DNA from: Mesorhizobium sp. SARCC-RB16n | Lineage (GTDB): Bacteria > Pseudomonadota > Alphaproteobacteria > Rhizobiales > Rhizobiaceae | Assembly: GCF_008520305.1 (NCBI RefSeq) | Contig: NZ_ML703296.1 | Location: forward strand, 75,770-139,769 | Direction: 5' to 3' | DNA: 64,000 nt | Translations under genes and position numbers: made by a program | The notes under the pieces: generated by a model | Databases searched by the model: none | The model's input: only the letters and a program-made list of their open reading frames with translations | What the model was told of the DNA's origin: nothing | In this document: one piece after another, positions 38,851 through 49,122 of the stretch | Numbering within the stretch: the first letter of the stretch is position 1 | Layout: every line of letters begins with the position of its first letter

Positions 38851-40554
38851 ATGACCATAAACGGATGGATACAGATCCTCCTCTATTGCGGGATCCTCGT
38901 CTTGCTGGTGAAGCCGCTTGGCTTCTACATGCACCGCGTCTTCAAAGGCGATCGCACGCCGCTCTCGCCGGTCTTGCGCCCGCTCGAGCGGGGGCTCTAC
39001 CGCATTTGCGGAACCAGCGAGCGCGAGGAACAGCACTGGACCACCTATGCGGTGGCCATGCTGCTGTTCAACCTGGCGGGCTTTCTGGTGCTCTATTTCC
39101 TGCAGCGCCTGCAAGGCAGTCTGCCCTACAATCCGGCCGGCATGAGCGCGGTCGACCCGGCGCTCGCCTTCAACACCGCCGCCAGTTTCATGACCAACAC
39201 CAACTGGCAGAACTACGGCGGCGAAAGCACGATGTCCTATCTCGTGCAGATGGCCGGCCTGGCGGTCCAGAATTTCGTCTCCGCCGCCACCGGCATCGCC
39301 ATTGCGATTGCGCTGATCCGCGGATTTGCCCGCGCTTCCGGAAAATCGATCGGTAGTTTCTGGGTCGATATGACGCGCGCCACGCTCTATGTGCTTTTGC
39401 CGCTCTGCATCGTGCTCACCCTGGTCTATGTCTGGCTCGGCATGCCGCAGACGCTCGGGCCTTACGCGGATGCCACGACGCTGGAGGGCGCCAAGCAGAC
39501 GATCGCGCTCGGCCCGGTCGCCTCGCAGGTCGCCATCAAGATGCTCGGCACCAATGGCGGCGGTTTCTTCAATGCCAATGCGGCGCATCCCTTCGAGAAT
39601 CCCGACGCCATCTCCAACCTGATCCAGATGCTGTCGATCTTCGTCATCGGCGCTGCCTTGACCAACGTCTTCGGACGCATGGTCGGCAACCAGCGTCAGG
39701 GCTGGGCTATACTGGCCTCGATGGGCGTGCTGTTCATCGCCGGCGTCGCCGTCTGCTACTGGGCGGAAGCCGCGGGAAATCCGCTGGTCCATGCGCTCGG
39801 CATCGACGGCGGCAACATGGAAGGCAAGGAGACCCGTTTCGGCATCGCGCTCTCGGCGTTGTTCGCGGTCATCACCACCGCCGCCTCCTGCGGCGCGGTC
39901 AACGCCATGCATGACAGCTTCACCGCGCTCGGCGGTATGATTCCGCTCATCAACATGCAGCTCGGCGAGGTCATCGTCGGCGGCGTCGGCGCCGGTTTCT
40001 ACGGCATGCTGATGTTCATTCTGATCGCCGTCTTCGTTGCCGGACTGATGGTCGGCCGAACGCCCGAATATCTCGGCAAGAAGATCGAGGCCAAGGAGGT
40101 CAAGATGGCGATGCTGGCCATTCTGTGCCTGCCGCTGGCGATGCTGATCTTCACGGCCATCGCGGTGGTGCTGCCGAGCGCGGTCGCGTCGATCGCCAAT
40201 GGTGGGCCGCACGGCTTCTCCGAAATCCTCTACGCCTACACCTCGGCGGCGGCGAACAACGGTTCGGCCTTCGGCGGCCTCAACGGCAACACGCCCTGGT
40301 ACAACATCACGCTCGGTATCGGCATGCTGATGGGCCGTTTCCTGGTCATCATCCCGGCGCTCGCCATCGCCGGCGCGCTGGCCGCGAAGAAGACCGTGCC
40401 CGCCTCGGCCGGCACTTTCCCGACCGACAGTGCGCTGTTCGTCGGGCTGCTGGTCGGCGTCATCGTCATCGTCGGCGGCCTGACCTTCTTCCCGGCGCTT
40501 GTCGTCGGACCTGTTGTCGAGCACCTGGCGATGATCCATGGACAGACATTCTGA
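38851..40554 (+). CDS. kdpA: Potassium-transporting ATPase subunit KdpA
   Basis: 567 residues from the ATG at 38851 ([20 protein letters not shown]). It is a polytopic channel-like subunit of the superfamily of K+ transporters, with four pore repeats. Selectivity-filter glycine motifs appear in [55 protein letters not shown] and [20 protein letters not shown]. It binds K+ from the periplasm with high affinity and passes it toward KdpB. The length fits the family. The small gene at 40562 follows after 7 bases. Confidence 0.97.
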   Translation: MTINGWIQILLYCGILVLLVKPLGFYMHRVFKGDRTPLSPVLRPLERGLYRICGTSEREEQHWTTYAVAMLLFNLAGFLVLYFLQRLQGSLPYNPAGMSAVDPALAFNTAASFMTNTNWQNYGGESTMSYLVQMAGLAVQNFVSAATGIAIAIALIRGFARASGKSIGSFWVDMTRATLYVLLPLCIVLTLVYVWLGMPQTLGPYADATTLEGAKQTIALGPVASQVAIKMLGTNGGGFFNANAAHPFENPDAISNLIQMLSIFVIGAALTNVFGRMVGNQRQGWAILASMGVLFIAGVAVCYWAEAAGNPLVHALGIDGGNMEGKETRFGIALSALFAVITTAASCGAVNAMHDSFTALGGMIPLINMQLGEVIVGGVGAGFYGMLMFILIAVFVAGLMVGRTPEYLGKKIEAKEVKMAMLAILCLPLAMLIFTAIAVVLPSAVASIANGGPHGFSEILYAYTSAAANNGSAFGGLNGNTPWYNITLGIGMLMGRFLVIIPALAIAGALAAKKTVPASAGTFPTDSALFVGLLVGVIVIVGGLTFFPALVVGPVVEHLAMIHGQTF

Positions 40555-40561
40555 GGCAGAC

Positions 40562-40777
40562 ATGTCCTGGCTCACCAACAAGCGCCGCAATGTCAGGCAT
40601 CGGGCCGATCCTGGGAAGGAGGGGCTGCCGCCTCCCTTCCCAACCATGTCGACGTTTCTTGGGCTTGCCGCCGCGATGATCGCACTCTGGCTGCTGGCCT
40701 ACGGGCTTCCACACCTTTTTTCGGCACACGAGCAAACGGTGCCGTCCATCAACACTGAAGCCGGAGCTTCAAAATGA
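40562..40777 (+). CDS. Unusual 71-residue membrane protein between kdpA and kdpB
   Basis: 71 residues: a basic cytoplasmic head ([20 protein letters not shown]), a transmembrane helix ([20 protein letters not shown]) and a short acidic tail ([20 protein letters not shown]). It begins 7 bases after the kdpA stop, and its TGA overlaps the kdpB ATG as ATGA, so its translation is coupled to the pump genes. Standard kdp operons have no gene at this position. I do not recognise the family. It may be an accessory subunit, a membrane anchor, or a translational spacer that sets the KdpA:KdpB ratio. Confidence 0.75.
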   Translation: MSWLTNKRRNVRHRADPGKEGLPPPFPTMSTFLGLAAAMIALWLLAYGLPHLFSAHEQTVPSINTEAGASK

Positions 40778-42867
40778 GCCAGTCGAAGTCAGCCAGCATC
40801 ATGGATGCCGGTATCCTGTGGCCCGCCATCGGCGGCGCCTTCCGCAAACTCGATCCGCGCACGCTAGCCCGCAATCCGGTGATGTTCGTCGTCGCCGTCG
40901 TCTCGGCGCTGACATCGGTGCTGTTCGTCAAGGACCTCGTCACCGGTGGCGGCGACCTGCGCTTCACGCTGCAGATCATCATCTGGTTGTGGTTCACCGT
41001 GTTGTTCGCCAACTTCGCCGAAGCCGTCGCCGAAGGGCGCGGCAAGGCGCAGGCGGATTCGCTGCGCAAGGCGCGCACCGAAACCCAGGCCAAGCTTTTG
41101 GCCAGCGAGGACCGGACGAAATTCAAGCTGGTGCCCGGCACCGGCCTGAAGGTCGGCGACATCGTTCTCGTCGAGGCCGGCGACATCATCCCGTCCGACG
41201 GCGAGGTGGTGGAAGGCGTCGCCTCGGTCAACGAAGCGGCGATCACCGGCGAGTCCGCGCCGGTGATCCGCGAATCCGGCGGCGACCGCTCGGCGGTGAC
41301 CGGCGGCACGCAGGTGCTCTCCGACTGGATCCGCGTGCGTATCACCGCCGCCGCCGGCCACACGTTCCTCGACCGCATGATCTCGCTGGTCGAAGGCGCA
41401 GAGCGCCAGAAGACGCCGAACGAGATCGCGCTCAACATCCTGCTCGTCGGCATGACGCTGATCTTCGTGCTGGCCACCGCGACCATCCCGAGCTTTGCCT
41501 CCTATTCCGGCGGCTATATCTCGGTGACCGTGCTCGTCGCCCTGTTCGTGACGCTCATCCCGACCACGATCGGCGCGTTGCTGTCGGCCATCGGCATTGC
41601 CGGCATGGACCGCCTGGTGCGCTTCAATGTGCTGGCCATGTCGGGCCGCGCCGTGGAGGCCGCCGGCGACGTCGACACGCTGCTGCTCGACAAGACCGGC
41701 ACGATCACGCTCGGCAATCGCCAGGCGACGGAATTCCGCCCGGTCAAGGGCGTCAGCGAGCAGGAGCTGGCCGACGCGGCACAGCTTGCCTCGCTCGCAG
41801 ACGAGACGCCGGAAGGCCGCTCGATCGTGGTGCTGGCCAAGGAGAAATATGCCATCCGAGCCCGCGACATGGCAACGTTGCATGCTACCTTCGTGCCCTT
41901 CACCGCGCAGACCCGCATGAGCGGCGTCGACGTAGACGGCTCCTCGGTGCGCAAGGGCGCGGTCGATTCGATCCTGACCTATGTCAGCCAGCCGACATCA
42001 GCCACGCATGGCACACGGCCCGGAAGCGAAACTGTGCGCGACCTGCAGGCGATCGCCGACGAGGTCGCCAAATCGGGCGGTACGCCGCTGGCGGTCGAGC
42101 GGGACGGACGGCTGCTCGGCGTCGTCCACCTGAAGGACATCGTCAAGGGGGGCATCCGCGAGCGCTTCGCTGAGCTGCGCAGCATGGGCATCCGCACGGT
42201 GATGATCACCGGCGACAATCCGATGACGGCGGCAGCCATCGCCGCGGAAGCCGGCGTCGACGACTTCCTCGCCCAGGCAACGCCCGAGGACAAGCTGAAG
42301 CTGATCCGCGACGAGCAGGCCAAGGGCAAGCTGGTCGCCATGTGCGGCGACGGCACCAACGATGCGCCAGCCCTTGCACAGGCCGATGTCGGCGTCGCCA
42401 TGAATACTGGCACGGTCGCCGCCCGCGAGGCCGGCAACATGGTCGACCTCGACAGCGATCCGACCAAGCTGATCGAGATCGTCGAAATCGGCAAGGCGCT
42501 GTTGATGACGCGCGGTTCGCTGACCACCTTCTCGATCGCCAATGACGTCGCCAAGTACTTCGCCATCATCCCGGCCATGTTCGCCGTCTTCTACGTCGCG
42601 CCCGGCCAGACGACCGGCCCGTTGCAGGCGCTCAACATCATGCACCTGGCGACACCGCAGAGCGCCATCCTGTCGGCCATCATCTTCAACGCGCTGATCA
42701 TCATCGCGCTGATCCCGCTGTCGCTGCGCGGCGTGAAGTACCGGGCGATCGGCGCCGGTGCGCTGCTCAGCCGCAACCTTCTCGTCTACGGCCTCGGCGG
42801 CATCGTCGTGCCGTTCGTCGGCATCAAGATAATCGACATGGCCGTCACGGCCCTCGGCCTCGCGTAA
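40774..42867 (+). CDS. kdpB: Potassium-transporting P-type ATPase subunit KdpB
   Basis: 697 residues. It is a P-type ATPase with phosphorylated Asp306 in [11 protein letters not shown], actuator-domain [16 protein letters not shown], nucleotide-domain KGAVDSI, and hinge motif [20 protein letters not shown]. There are seven transmembrane helices, including [20 protein letters not shown], which contains the proline kink of the transport site. It hydrolyses ATP to drive K+ uptake through KdpA at micromolar external K+. Its start overlaps the 71-residue gene and kdpC follows 11 bases after its stop. Confidence 0.98.
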   Translation: MSQSKSASIMDAGILWPAIGGAFRKLDPRTLARNPVMFVVAVVSALTSVLFVKDLVTGGGDLRFTLQIIIWLWFTVLFANFAEAVAEGRGKAQADSLRKARTETQAKLLASEDRTKFKLVPGTGLKVGDIVLVEAGDIIPSDGEVVEGVASVNEAAITGESAPVIRESGGDRSAVTGGTQVLSDWIRVRITAAAGHTFLDRMISLVEGAERQKTPNEIALNILLVGMTLIFVLATATIPSFASYSGGYISVTVLVALFVTLIPTTIGALLSAIGIAGMDRLVRFNVLAMSGRAVEAAGDVDTLLLDKTGTITLGNRQATEFRPVKGVSEQELADAAQLASLADETPEGRSIVVLAKEKYAIRARDMATLHATFVPFTAQTRMSGVDVDGSSVRKGAVDSILTYVSQPTSATHGTRPGSETVRDLQAIADEVAKSGGTPLAVERDGRLLGVVHLKDIVKGGIRERFAELRSMGIRTVMITGDNPMTAAAIAAEAGVDDFLAQATPEDKLKLIRDEQAKGKLVAMCGDGTNDAPALAQADVGVAMNTGTVAAREAGNMVDLDSDPTKLIEIVEIGKALLMTRGSLTTFSIANDVAKYFAIIPAMFAVFYVAPGQTTGPLQALNIMHLATPQSAILSAIIFNALIIIALIPLSLRGVKYRAIGAGALLSRNLLVYGLGGIVVPFVGIKIIDMAVTALGLA

Positions 42868-42878
42868 GGATCGTTCCG

Positions 42879-43442
42879 ATGCTCAAGCAAATCAGCCCCG
42901 CGATCATCATGATCGTCTTCTTCACCGTGTTGACCGGCCTGGTCTATCCCCTGGGCATGACCGGCATCGCGCAGGCGCTGTTCCCGCGCCAGGCCAATGG
43001 CAGCCTGATCGAGAAGGACGGCAAGGTGATCGGCTCCGAACTGATCGGCCAGGCCTTCGCCAGCGACAAGTATTTCCACGGACGGCCTTCGGCCGCGGGC
43101 AATGGCTATGATGCCGGCGCCTCAGGCGGTTCCAATCTCGGCCCGACCAACCCGAAGCTGATCGAACGCATCAAGGGCGATGCCGAGAAACTGAAAGCGG
43201 AGAACCCGAACCAGCCGGTGCCGATGGACCTGGTGACGACATCCGGCAGTGGCCTCGACCCTCAGATCAGCCCGCAGGCCGCTTATTTCCAGGTCCCTCG
43301 CGTGGCCAAGGCCAGGGGGATCGACGAAGCCAAGGTCAAGGCGCTCGTCGACAGCCAGGTCGAGGATCGGAAATTGGGCGTGCTCGGAGAGCCGGCGGTC
43401 AATGTGCTGGCTCTCAACCTGGCGCTGGATGCCGCGAAATAG
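42879..43442 (+). CDS. kdpC: Potassium-transporting ATPase subunit KdpC
   Basis: 187 residues: one N-terminal transmembrane helix ([20 protein letters not shown]) and a periplasmic domain with [31 protein letters not shown] and the highly conserved [28 protein letters not shown]-type region ([17 protein letters not shown]). KdpC is the small essential subunit that helps assemble KdpA with KdpB. It is the last structural gene; a strong hairpin separates it from kdpD. Confidence 0.97.
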   Translation: MLKQISPAIIMIVFFTVLTGLVYPLGMTGIAQALFPRQANGSLIEKDGKVIGSELIGQAFASDKYFHGRPSAAGNGYDAGASGGSNLGPTNPKLIERIKGDAEKLKAENPNQPVPMDLVTTSGSGLDPQISPQAAYFQVPRVAKARGIDEAKVKALVDSQVEDRKLGVLGEPAVNVLALNLALDAAK

Positions 43443-43452
43443 TTGGATGGCC

Positions 43453-43483
43453 GGCGCCGGGGATCGACACGGTCCCCGGCGCC
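43453..43483 (+). terminator. GC-rich hairpin between kdpC and kdpD
   Basis: A perfect 11-bp stem GGCGCCGGGGA / TCCCCGGCGCC with a 9-base loop lies 11 bases after the kdpC stop and 17 bases before the kdpD start. With no T-run it may be a partial terminator or an mRNA-stabilising 3' structure, lowering kdpDE output relative to kdpFABC. Confidence 0.6.
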
Positions 43484-43500
43484 ATTCATGATCGGACCCG

Positions 43501-46236
43501 ATGCCGGACGACAGAAGCAACGTCGAAAACAGACCTTCCCCCGACGCGCTGCTAGAGCATGCCGAGCGGGAAGGGCGCGGCCGTCTGCGCATATTCCTAG
43601 GCGCGGCACCTGGTGTCGGCAAGACCTACGAGATGCTGATGTCGGGCCGTGCTAGGCTGGCCGACGGCGTCGACGTGGTGATCGGCGTGGTCGAGACGCA
43701 TGGCCGCAAGGAAACCCAGGCCCTGGTCGAGGGGTATGAAGTCATTGCCCGCCGCAAGGTCGACTACAAGGGGCGTGTCCTCGACGAGATGGACATCGAC
43801 GCCATCCTTGCGCGGCGCCCGGCGCTGGTCCTGGTCGATGAACTCGCCCATACCAACGCGCCCGGCAGCCGCCACCCAAAGCGCTATCTCGACGTCCAGG
43901 AAATCCTGGCGCGGGGCATCGACGTCTATACGACGCTCAACATCCAGCATGTCGAAAGCCTGAATGACGTCGTCGCCCAGATCACCCGGGTCAGGGTGCG
44001 CGAGACGGTGCCCGATTCCATCATCGACCAGGCCGACGATGTCGAAATCATCGATCTGACGCCTGACGACCTGATCAAGCGGCTGGAGGAGGGGAAGGTC
44101 TATTTCCCCAACACGGCGCAGCGTGCCGTCGAGAACTATTTTTCGCCGGGAAATCTGACGGCGCTGCGGGAACTGGCGCTGCGCCGTACCGCCCAGCGCG
44201 TCGACGAGCAGTTGCTCAATCACATGCAGTCCCACGCCATCCAGGGGCCGTGGGCTGCCGGGGAACGAGTTCTCGTCTGCGTCGATGCGCGTCCGGGCGG
44301 GGCAGCCCGCATTCGCTACGCACGCAGGCTGGCCGACAGGCTTCGTGCGCCATGGACGGCGCTCCACGTCGACACGCCTCGCTCGGCCGGCATGTCCGAG
44401 GACGACAAGGACAGGCTCGCCACACTCCTGCGCCTTGCCGAGCAGCTCGGCGCCGAGGTGACGACCATTCCGGGGCAGAACCTGGCGCAGGATATCGTTC
44501 GCCACGCGACGGCCAACAATTTTACCCACATCGTGGTCGGCAGGCCGACCCGGTCGCGCTGGCGCGAACTGATCGAGGGGTCGCTCACCTATGATCTGAT
44601 CCGCAATGCCGGCGACATCAGTGTCCATGTGATCTCCGGAACGGCGCGGGACACCGAGACGCCTTCCAGGAGGGTGAGCGCGGCAGCCGAGCAGAGGCAG
44701 TTCCAGGTCAAGCCCTATTTGCTCGCCACGGCTTACGTTGCCGGATCATTGGCCGTCAGCACCGCCCTCGACCAGTTTCTCGACGTTCGCAACCTGGCGA
44801 TCGTCTTCCTGCTCTCCGTGCTGACATCGGCGGTGGCCGGCGGTCTCTGGCCGGCGCTTTACGCCTGTTTCCTCAGTACCCTTGCCTTCAACTATTTTTT
44901 CCTCGAGCCGCGCTACACGCTGACGATCCGGGATCCCGAGAGCATCGTCGCGATAGCCGTCTTCGTCGCGGTTGCCGTCATCGCCAGCAACCTGACGGCG
45001 CGCGTGCAGCGTCAGGCGGCTGCCGCCCGCTCGCGAGCGCGGGCAACCGAGGACATCTATCTGTTCTCCAAGAAGCTCGCCGGCGCCGGCACGCTCGATG
45101 ACGTGCTCTGGGCCACCGCCTTCCAGATCGCCTCGATGCTGAAGCTGCGCGTGGTGCTGCTGCTGCCTGAAGACGGCACGATCACCGTCAAGGCCGGCTA
45201 TCCGCCCGACGATACGCTGGCCGAGGCCGACATCGCCGCCGCCCGCTGGGCCTGGGAGCACAACCGCGCCGCCGGACGCGGCGCCGACACGCTGCCCGGG
45301 GCCAAGCGCCTCTATCTTCCCTTGCGCACGGGACGCACGGCAATCGGCGTCGTCGGCCTCGACAATGACAAGCAGGGTCCGCTTTTGACGCCCGAGCAAC
45401 AGCGGCTGCTCGACGCGCTGGCCGACCAGGCGGCAGTGGCGATCGAACGTGTCCAGCTCGTCGCCGATGTCGACCGCGCCAAGCTCGCGGCCGAAGCCGA
45501 CCGGCTGCGCTCGGCGCTGCTGACCTCGATTTCACATGACCTGAAAACGCCGCTCTCGGCCATTATGGGGGCGGCCGGCACACTCAAGGAATTCGCGCCC
45601 GACCTGCCCGAGCAGGACAGGGCTGAGCTTCTGTCGACGGTGATCGACGAATCGGAGCGGCTGAACCGCTTCATCGCCAATCTGCTCGACATGACCAAGA
45701 TCGAGTCCGGTGCGATGGAGCCCAACTACGCCCTTCATTATGTCGGCGATATCGTCGGCACCGCACTCGACCGTGCCCGCAAGATCACCGGCGAACACAA
45801 GATCGAGGTCGATATTCCGCCCGACCTGCCGATGCTGAGGCTCGATCCCGTGCTGTTCGAGCAGGTCCTGTTCAACCTTCTCGACAATGCCTCGAAATAT
45901 TCGCCGCCCGGCTCGACGATCCGCGTCCAGGGGTGGGCCGACAATGGGTGTGTCGTCGTGCAGATCATGGACGAGGGGCCGGGCATTCCGGCGCAGGACC
46001 TGGACCGCGTATTCGACACCTTCTACCGTGTACGCAAGGGCGATCAGGTGCGCGCCGGCACCGGGCTCGGCCTGTCGATCTGCCGTGGCTTCGTCGAGGC
46101 GATGGGCGGCACGATCGCTGCCGCCAACCGGACCGACCGCCCCGGTGCCGCCTTCACCATCAGGATGCCGGTGCCGGCGCAAGCGCCCGGTATCGGCAAC
46201 GGCAGCGACGAGCCCGCGGTGGACCAGCCCCGATGA
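43501..46236 (+). CDS. kdpD: Potassium sensor histidine kinase KdpD
   Basis: 911 residues. The order is the KdpD N-terminal domain (~28-240) with Walker A GAAPGVGKTYEM (K41) and LVLVDELAHTNAPGSRHPKR; a universal-stress-protein domain (~255-380); four transmembrane helices (~405-500); a GAF domain (~525-650); a HisKA domain with phosphorylated His679 in SISHDLKTPLSAIMG; and an HATPase with NLLDNASKYSPPGS and GTGLGLSICRGF. It senses low K+ or cell-envelope cues and phosphorylates KdpE. Its stop overlaps the kdpE start (ATGA). Confidence 0.97.
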   Translation: MPDDRSNVENRPSPDALLEHAEREGRGRLRIFLGAAPGVGKTYEMLMSGRARLADGVDVVIGVVETHGRKETQALVEGYEVIARRKVDYKGRVLDEMDIDAILARRPALVLVDELAHTNAPGSRHPKRYLDVQEILARGIDVYTTLNIQHVESLNDVVAQITRVRVRETVPDSIIDQADDVEIIDLTPDDLIKRLEEGKVYFPNTAQRAVENYFSPGNLTALRELALRRTAQRVDEQLLNHMQSHAIQGPWAAGERVLVCVDARPGGAARIRYARRLADRLRAPWTALHVDTPRSAGMSEDDKDRLATLLRLAEQLGAEVTTIPGQNLAQDIVRHATANNFTHIVVGRPTRSRWRELIEGSLTYDLIRNAGDISVHVISGTARDTETPSRRVSAAAEQRQFQVKPYLLATAYVAGSLAVSTALDQFLDVRNLAIVFLLSVLTSAVAGGLWPALYACFLSTLAFNYFFLEPRYTLTIRDPESIVAIAVFVAVAVIASNLTARVQRQAAAARSRARATEDIYLFSKKLAGAGTLDDVLWATAFQIASMLKLRVVLLLPEDGTITVKAGYPPDDTLAEADIAAARWAWEHNRAAGRGADTLPGAKRLYLPLRTGRTAIGVVGLDNDKQGPLLTPEQQRLLDALADQAAVAIERVQLVADVDRAKLAAEADRLRSALLTSISHDLKTPLSAIMGAAGTLKEFAPDLPEQDRAELLSTVIDESERLNRFIANLLDMTKIESGAMEPNYALHYVGDIVGTALDRARKITGEHKIEVDIPPDLPMLRLDPVLFEQVLFNLLDNASKYSPPGSTIRVQGWADNGCVVVQIMDEGPGIPAQDLDRVFDTFYRVRKGDQVRAGTGLGLSICRGFVEAMGGTIAAANRTDRPGAAFTIRMPVPAQAPGIGNGSDEPAVDQPR

Positions 46237-46922
46237 CCAATTCGAATGTCAGGATACTGGTTGTCGATGACGAGCCGCCGATCCGCAAGCTGCTGCGGGT
46301 CGGCCTTGCCAGTCAGGGCTACGCGGTCAGCGAGGCGCCGAACGCCAAGGTGGCGATCGAGCTGATGGAACAGGAAAAGCACGACCTGGTGTTGCTCGAT
46401 CTCGGCCTGCCCGGCATGGGAGGCCATGACCTCTTGCGCAAATGGCGTGACGAGGGCATCGACGTTCCCGTCGTCATTCTCTCCAGCCGCACCGACGAGG
46501 CCGGCATCGTCAGCGCGCTCGAACTCGGCGCCGACGACTATGTCACCAAGCCCTTCGGCATGAACGAACTGGTGGCGCGCATCCGCGTGGCGCTGCGGCA
46601 CAAGTTCCAGCAACAGGGCGAGAGACCGGTTTTCCAGAGCGGCGACCTCAGCGTCGATCTGGTCAAGCGCATCGTCAAGGTCGAGGACAGGGAGGTGAAG
46701 CTCTCGCCGAAGGAGTACGACATACTGCGCATCCTGGTGCAGCATGCCGGCAAGGTGCTCACCCACCACTTCATCCTGAAGCAGATTTGGGACGATTCGA
46801 CCGACGTGCAGTATCTGAGGGTCTATGTGCGCCAACTCAGGCAGAAGATCGAAAAAACCCCCGACCAGCCTCGCTACATCACCACCGAGACCGGTGTCGG
46901 CTACCGCCTGCGCGTCGAGTGA
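46233..46922 (+). CDS. kdpE: Response regulator KdpE
   Basis: 229 residues from the ATG overlapping the kdpD stop. The receiver domain (1-~118) has the acidic pair in VVDDEP, phosphorylated Asp56 in LVLLDLGLPG and Lys in YVTKPFGMNE. An OmpR/PhoB winged helix follows (~130-229: LSPKEYDILRILVQHAGKVL; LRVYVRQLRQKIE; TTETGVGYRLRV). Phosphorylated KdpE activates kdpFABC transcription; a possible target lies upstream of the 26-residue peptide gene. It is the last gene of the kdp cluster, facing the convergent MFS gene. Confidence 0.97.
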   Translation: MTNSNVRILVVDDEPPIRKLLRVGLASQGYAVSEAPNAKVAIELMEQEKHDLVLLDLGLPGMGGHDLLRKWRDEGIDVPVVILSSRTDEAGIVSALELGADDYVTKPFGMNELVARIRVALRHKFQQQGERPVFQSGDLSVDLVKRIVKVEDREVKLSPKEYDILRILVQHAGKVLTHHFILKQIWDDSTDVQYLRVYVRQLRQKIEKTPDQPRYITTETGVGYRLRVE

Positions 46923-46947
46923 ATAACCCGTCCGATAGAAACTTGCG

Positions 46948-48384
46948 TCAGCCGACGGCTGCGAGCGGCCGATTTGCCGCTGCCGATGTTCGCAAGGCGG
47001 CGAGACAGCCGAGAATGCCGAGCGGCACGAAGGCAAGGAACAGCCAGCTCGCGACATTGGCCGCCGCGTCATGGTTCAGGCCTTGCGAAAAGCCGCTGGC
47101 ATTGGCGACGATGCCGGCAAGGGCAGCACCCACGGCATAGCCGATGCGCTGCATGGTCGGCACCGCGGCCGAAGCGATGGTCTGCTCGTCGTCTGGGGCG
47201 GAGGCGACGATAACGCGGGTCAGGAACGGCCAGGCAACGCCGAAACCGCCGCCTTGCAGCAGGGCGCAGATCAGGATCAGCGGGATCGAGCCCAGCGGTA
47301 TCGTGTAGGCGAAGCCGGCGATGCCCGCCGCGATCATCAGTGCGCCGCAGACGATGATCAGCCGTTCGCGCCGCGGCGGCGCGTTGGCGACGAGGATCGA
47401 CAGGATCGACCAGGCGATCGATTCGGCGGCGATGATGTAGCCGGTGGTCAGAAGCGGAATGTCGTGCAGGCTGGTCAGCAGCAGCGGCCCGTAGACGCCG
47501 AAGGAGCAGGTCGCGACGGAAAAGGCTGCGACCATGGTCATGCCGGCGCCCACCGGCGTGCGCCAGGAGAACAGCCGCGCCGGGAAAAGCCGGGAGCGCG
47601 GCTTCAGCGCGTCGATATGGAAGAACAGCGCAAGGCCTGCCAGACCGAGGATGATCAGCAGCGAGGAACGCAACAGGGCGATGTCGACGCCGGCAGAGGC
47701 GATCAGCACCACGGCAATGGCAAGGCAGCCAAGCGCCATGAACGGGAAGGGCGGCGCCGTGCCCGCGCTCGTGCTGGGCCTTGTCGCCTCCGGCGTGTCG
47801 AGCACGAGGAAGCTTGCCAGCGCCATGGCGGTGCCGCCGAGAGTGAAGACGCCGAAGGCCCAGCGCCATGACAGCAATTCGGTCATAACAGCACCCAGTA
47901 GCGGGCCGCTGAACGCCGCGACGCCCCAGATCGCCGACATGATGCCGAAAAGCTGAGGCCAGATGGCACGCGAAAACAGCCGTTCGACCGAGACGAAGGC
48001 CAACGACACCAGTGCGCCGCCGCCGAGACCCTCGATCAGCCGGCCGGCCAGGAACAATTGCATCGAAGGCGAGGTGGCGCAGATCAGCGCCCCAGCCGCG
48101 TAGAGCAGGGCCGCGACCACCATGTTGGTGCGCAGCGCCACATAGCTCACCAGCCGTCCGGCCGCGGCCCCGGCGACGATGGCGCCGAGTTCATAGATCG
48201 CCAGCGACCAGCCGACGAGCTGCACGCCGGCAAGTTCACCGACCATGGCCGGCATGACGGTCGCTACCATAGTCTCATTGGTGGCATGAAGCAGGATGCC
48301 GAGGCTGATGAAGCAGAAACGCGCCAGGTCGCCGCTCGCCCACAATGCTCGCCAGTCGACCCTGTTTGTGCTGATTTCGCTCAT
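46948..48384 (-). CDS. Major facilitator superfamily transporter
   Basis: 478 residues from the ATG at 48384 (MSEISTNRVDWRALWASGDL) with GGGGATGG upstream. About 13-14 hydrophobic helices suggest the DHA2-type drug:proton antiporter group: NETMVATVMPAMVGELAGVQ is the helix-1 motif, GRLIEGLGGGALVSLAFVSV resembles motif C surroundings, and LLSWRWAFGVFTLGG precedes helix 6. The substrate is unknown and a multidrug or metabolite exporter is likely. No regulator gene is beside it. It is convergent with kdpE across 25 bases. Confidence 0.9.
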   Translation of the reverse strand: MSEISTNRVDWRALWASGDLARFCFISLGILLHATNETMVATVMPAMVGELAGVQLVGWSLAIYELGAIVAGAAAGRLVSYVALRTNMVVAALLYAAGALICATSPSMQLFLAGRLIEGLGGGALVSLAFVSVERLFSRAIWPQLFGIMSAIWGVAAFSGPLLGAVMTELLSWRWAFGVFTLGGTAMALASFLVLDTPEATRPSTSAGTAPPFPFMALGCLAIAVVLIASAGVDIALLRSSLLIILGLAGLALFFHIDALKPRSRLFPARLFSWRTPVGAGMTMVAAFSVATCSFGVYGPLLLTSLHDIPLLTTGYIIAAESIAWSILSILVANAPPRRERLIIVCGALMIAAGIAGFAYTIPLGSIPLILICALLQGGGFGVAWPFLTRVIVASAPDDEQTIASAAVPTMQRIGYAVGAALAGIVANASGFSQGLNHDAAANVASWLFLAFVPLGILGCLAALRTSAAANRPLAAVG

Positions 48385-48550
48385 TCCATCCCCTTGCTCT
48401 GCATATCTCGATGCCGGCGCATGGCACCAGAAGCCAGCAAGGGTTTCCGGCAGGACCATGAGCACTGTTTCAGTCGGGGCAGGCTTGTAAGACCTCAACC
48501 GCGATTGAGCTCAAGCGAAATTTTCGAGATATTCGCCCGCTGCCGAAGCC

Positions 48551-49033
48551 TCAATTCTCGGTGCTGCGCAACTGGAATTGGCTGACGCCGATGGCGAGAT
48601 TGATGCCGGTCTGCGTCTGCAGGCTGAGCGGCTGCAGGGTGAAGGCCTGCGAGGAGCCGCCGACCAGCAGATTGGCGCCGGCGCCGACGGCGGCGGTCAC
48701 TTCGGCGCTGGGGCCGATATAGTCACCCGCCAGTGCGCCCGGTGCGTAGATGTTCTTCAGCGGCGTCAGCACCAGCCAGCGCATCACCGCCTGCTTGGTC
48801 GTGCCGATGTCGAGGCCGTATTTGTTGACGGCGCCGAAATAGGCTTCAGGCGCGAAGGTCTTGTCAGCCGGGGTGAAAGTGCAGCTCAGATCCTTGCTCG
48901 AGCCGAAGATGAAGCCGGTGCCGCCTGATATGGCGCATTCAAGCGTGCCGAGCTCTATGCCCTGGTCCTGCGCTCGTGCGGTGCCGGCAAGCATGGTTGC
49001 GATCATGGCAGCGGCGATGGCTGTCCTCGGCAT
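48551..49033 (-). CDS. DUF992 family secreted protein (copy A)
   Basis: 160 residues: signal peptide MPRTAIAAAMIATMLAGTAR cleaved near AQA/Q, then a DUF992 domain. Family features are LGTLECAISGGTGFIFGSSK, a second cysteine in DLSCTFTPADKTFAPEAYFG and the closing AVGAGANLLVGGSSQAFTLQ. DUF992 proteins are periplasmic, about 160 residues long, restricted mainly to Hyphomicrobiales, and have no known function. The second copy lies immediately upstream on the same strand beyond a terminator, a probable tandem duplication. The two cysteines probably form a disulfide. Confidence 0.88.
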   Translation of the reverse strand: MPRTAIAAAMIATMLAGTARAQDQGIELGTLECAISGGTGFIFGSSKDLSCTFTPADKTFAPEAYFGAVNKYGLDIGTTKQAVMRWLVLTPLKNIYAPGALAGDYIGPSAEVTAAVGAGANLLVGGSSQAFTLQPLSLQTQTGINLAIGVSQFQLRSTEN

Positions 49034-49053
49034 GGCGTCCCCCCGAAATCAAA

Positions 49054-49086
49054 CGGCGCGGAACCATCCTATCCGGTTCCGCGCCG
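49054..49086 (-). terminator. Rho-independent terminator between the two DUF992 genes
   Basis: A perfect 12-bp stem CGGCGCGGAACC / GGTTCCGCGCCG with a 9-base loop. On the minus strand it is followed by TTTGATTT. It ends transcription of the upstream DUF992 gene, so the downstream copy needs its own promoter. Confidence 0.85.
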
Positions 49087-49122
49087 CAGAGTGAAGGGCC
49101 TGGGGCCGAGGCTCCAAACCGC

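Noticed and set aside
38803-40647. 614-codon frame antisense to kdpA
   Set aside because: The composition (runs of Asp, His, Arg and Gln) is that of a shadow frame, and kdpA on the plus strand is unmistakable.
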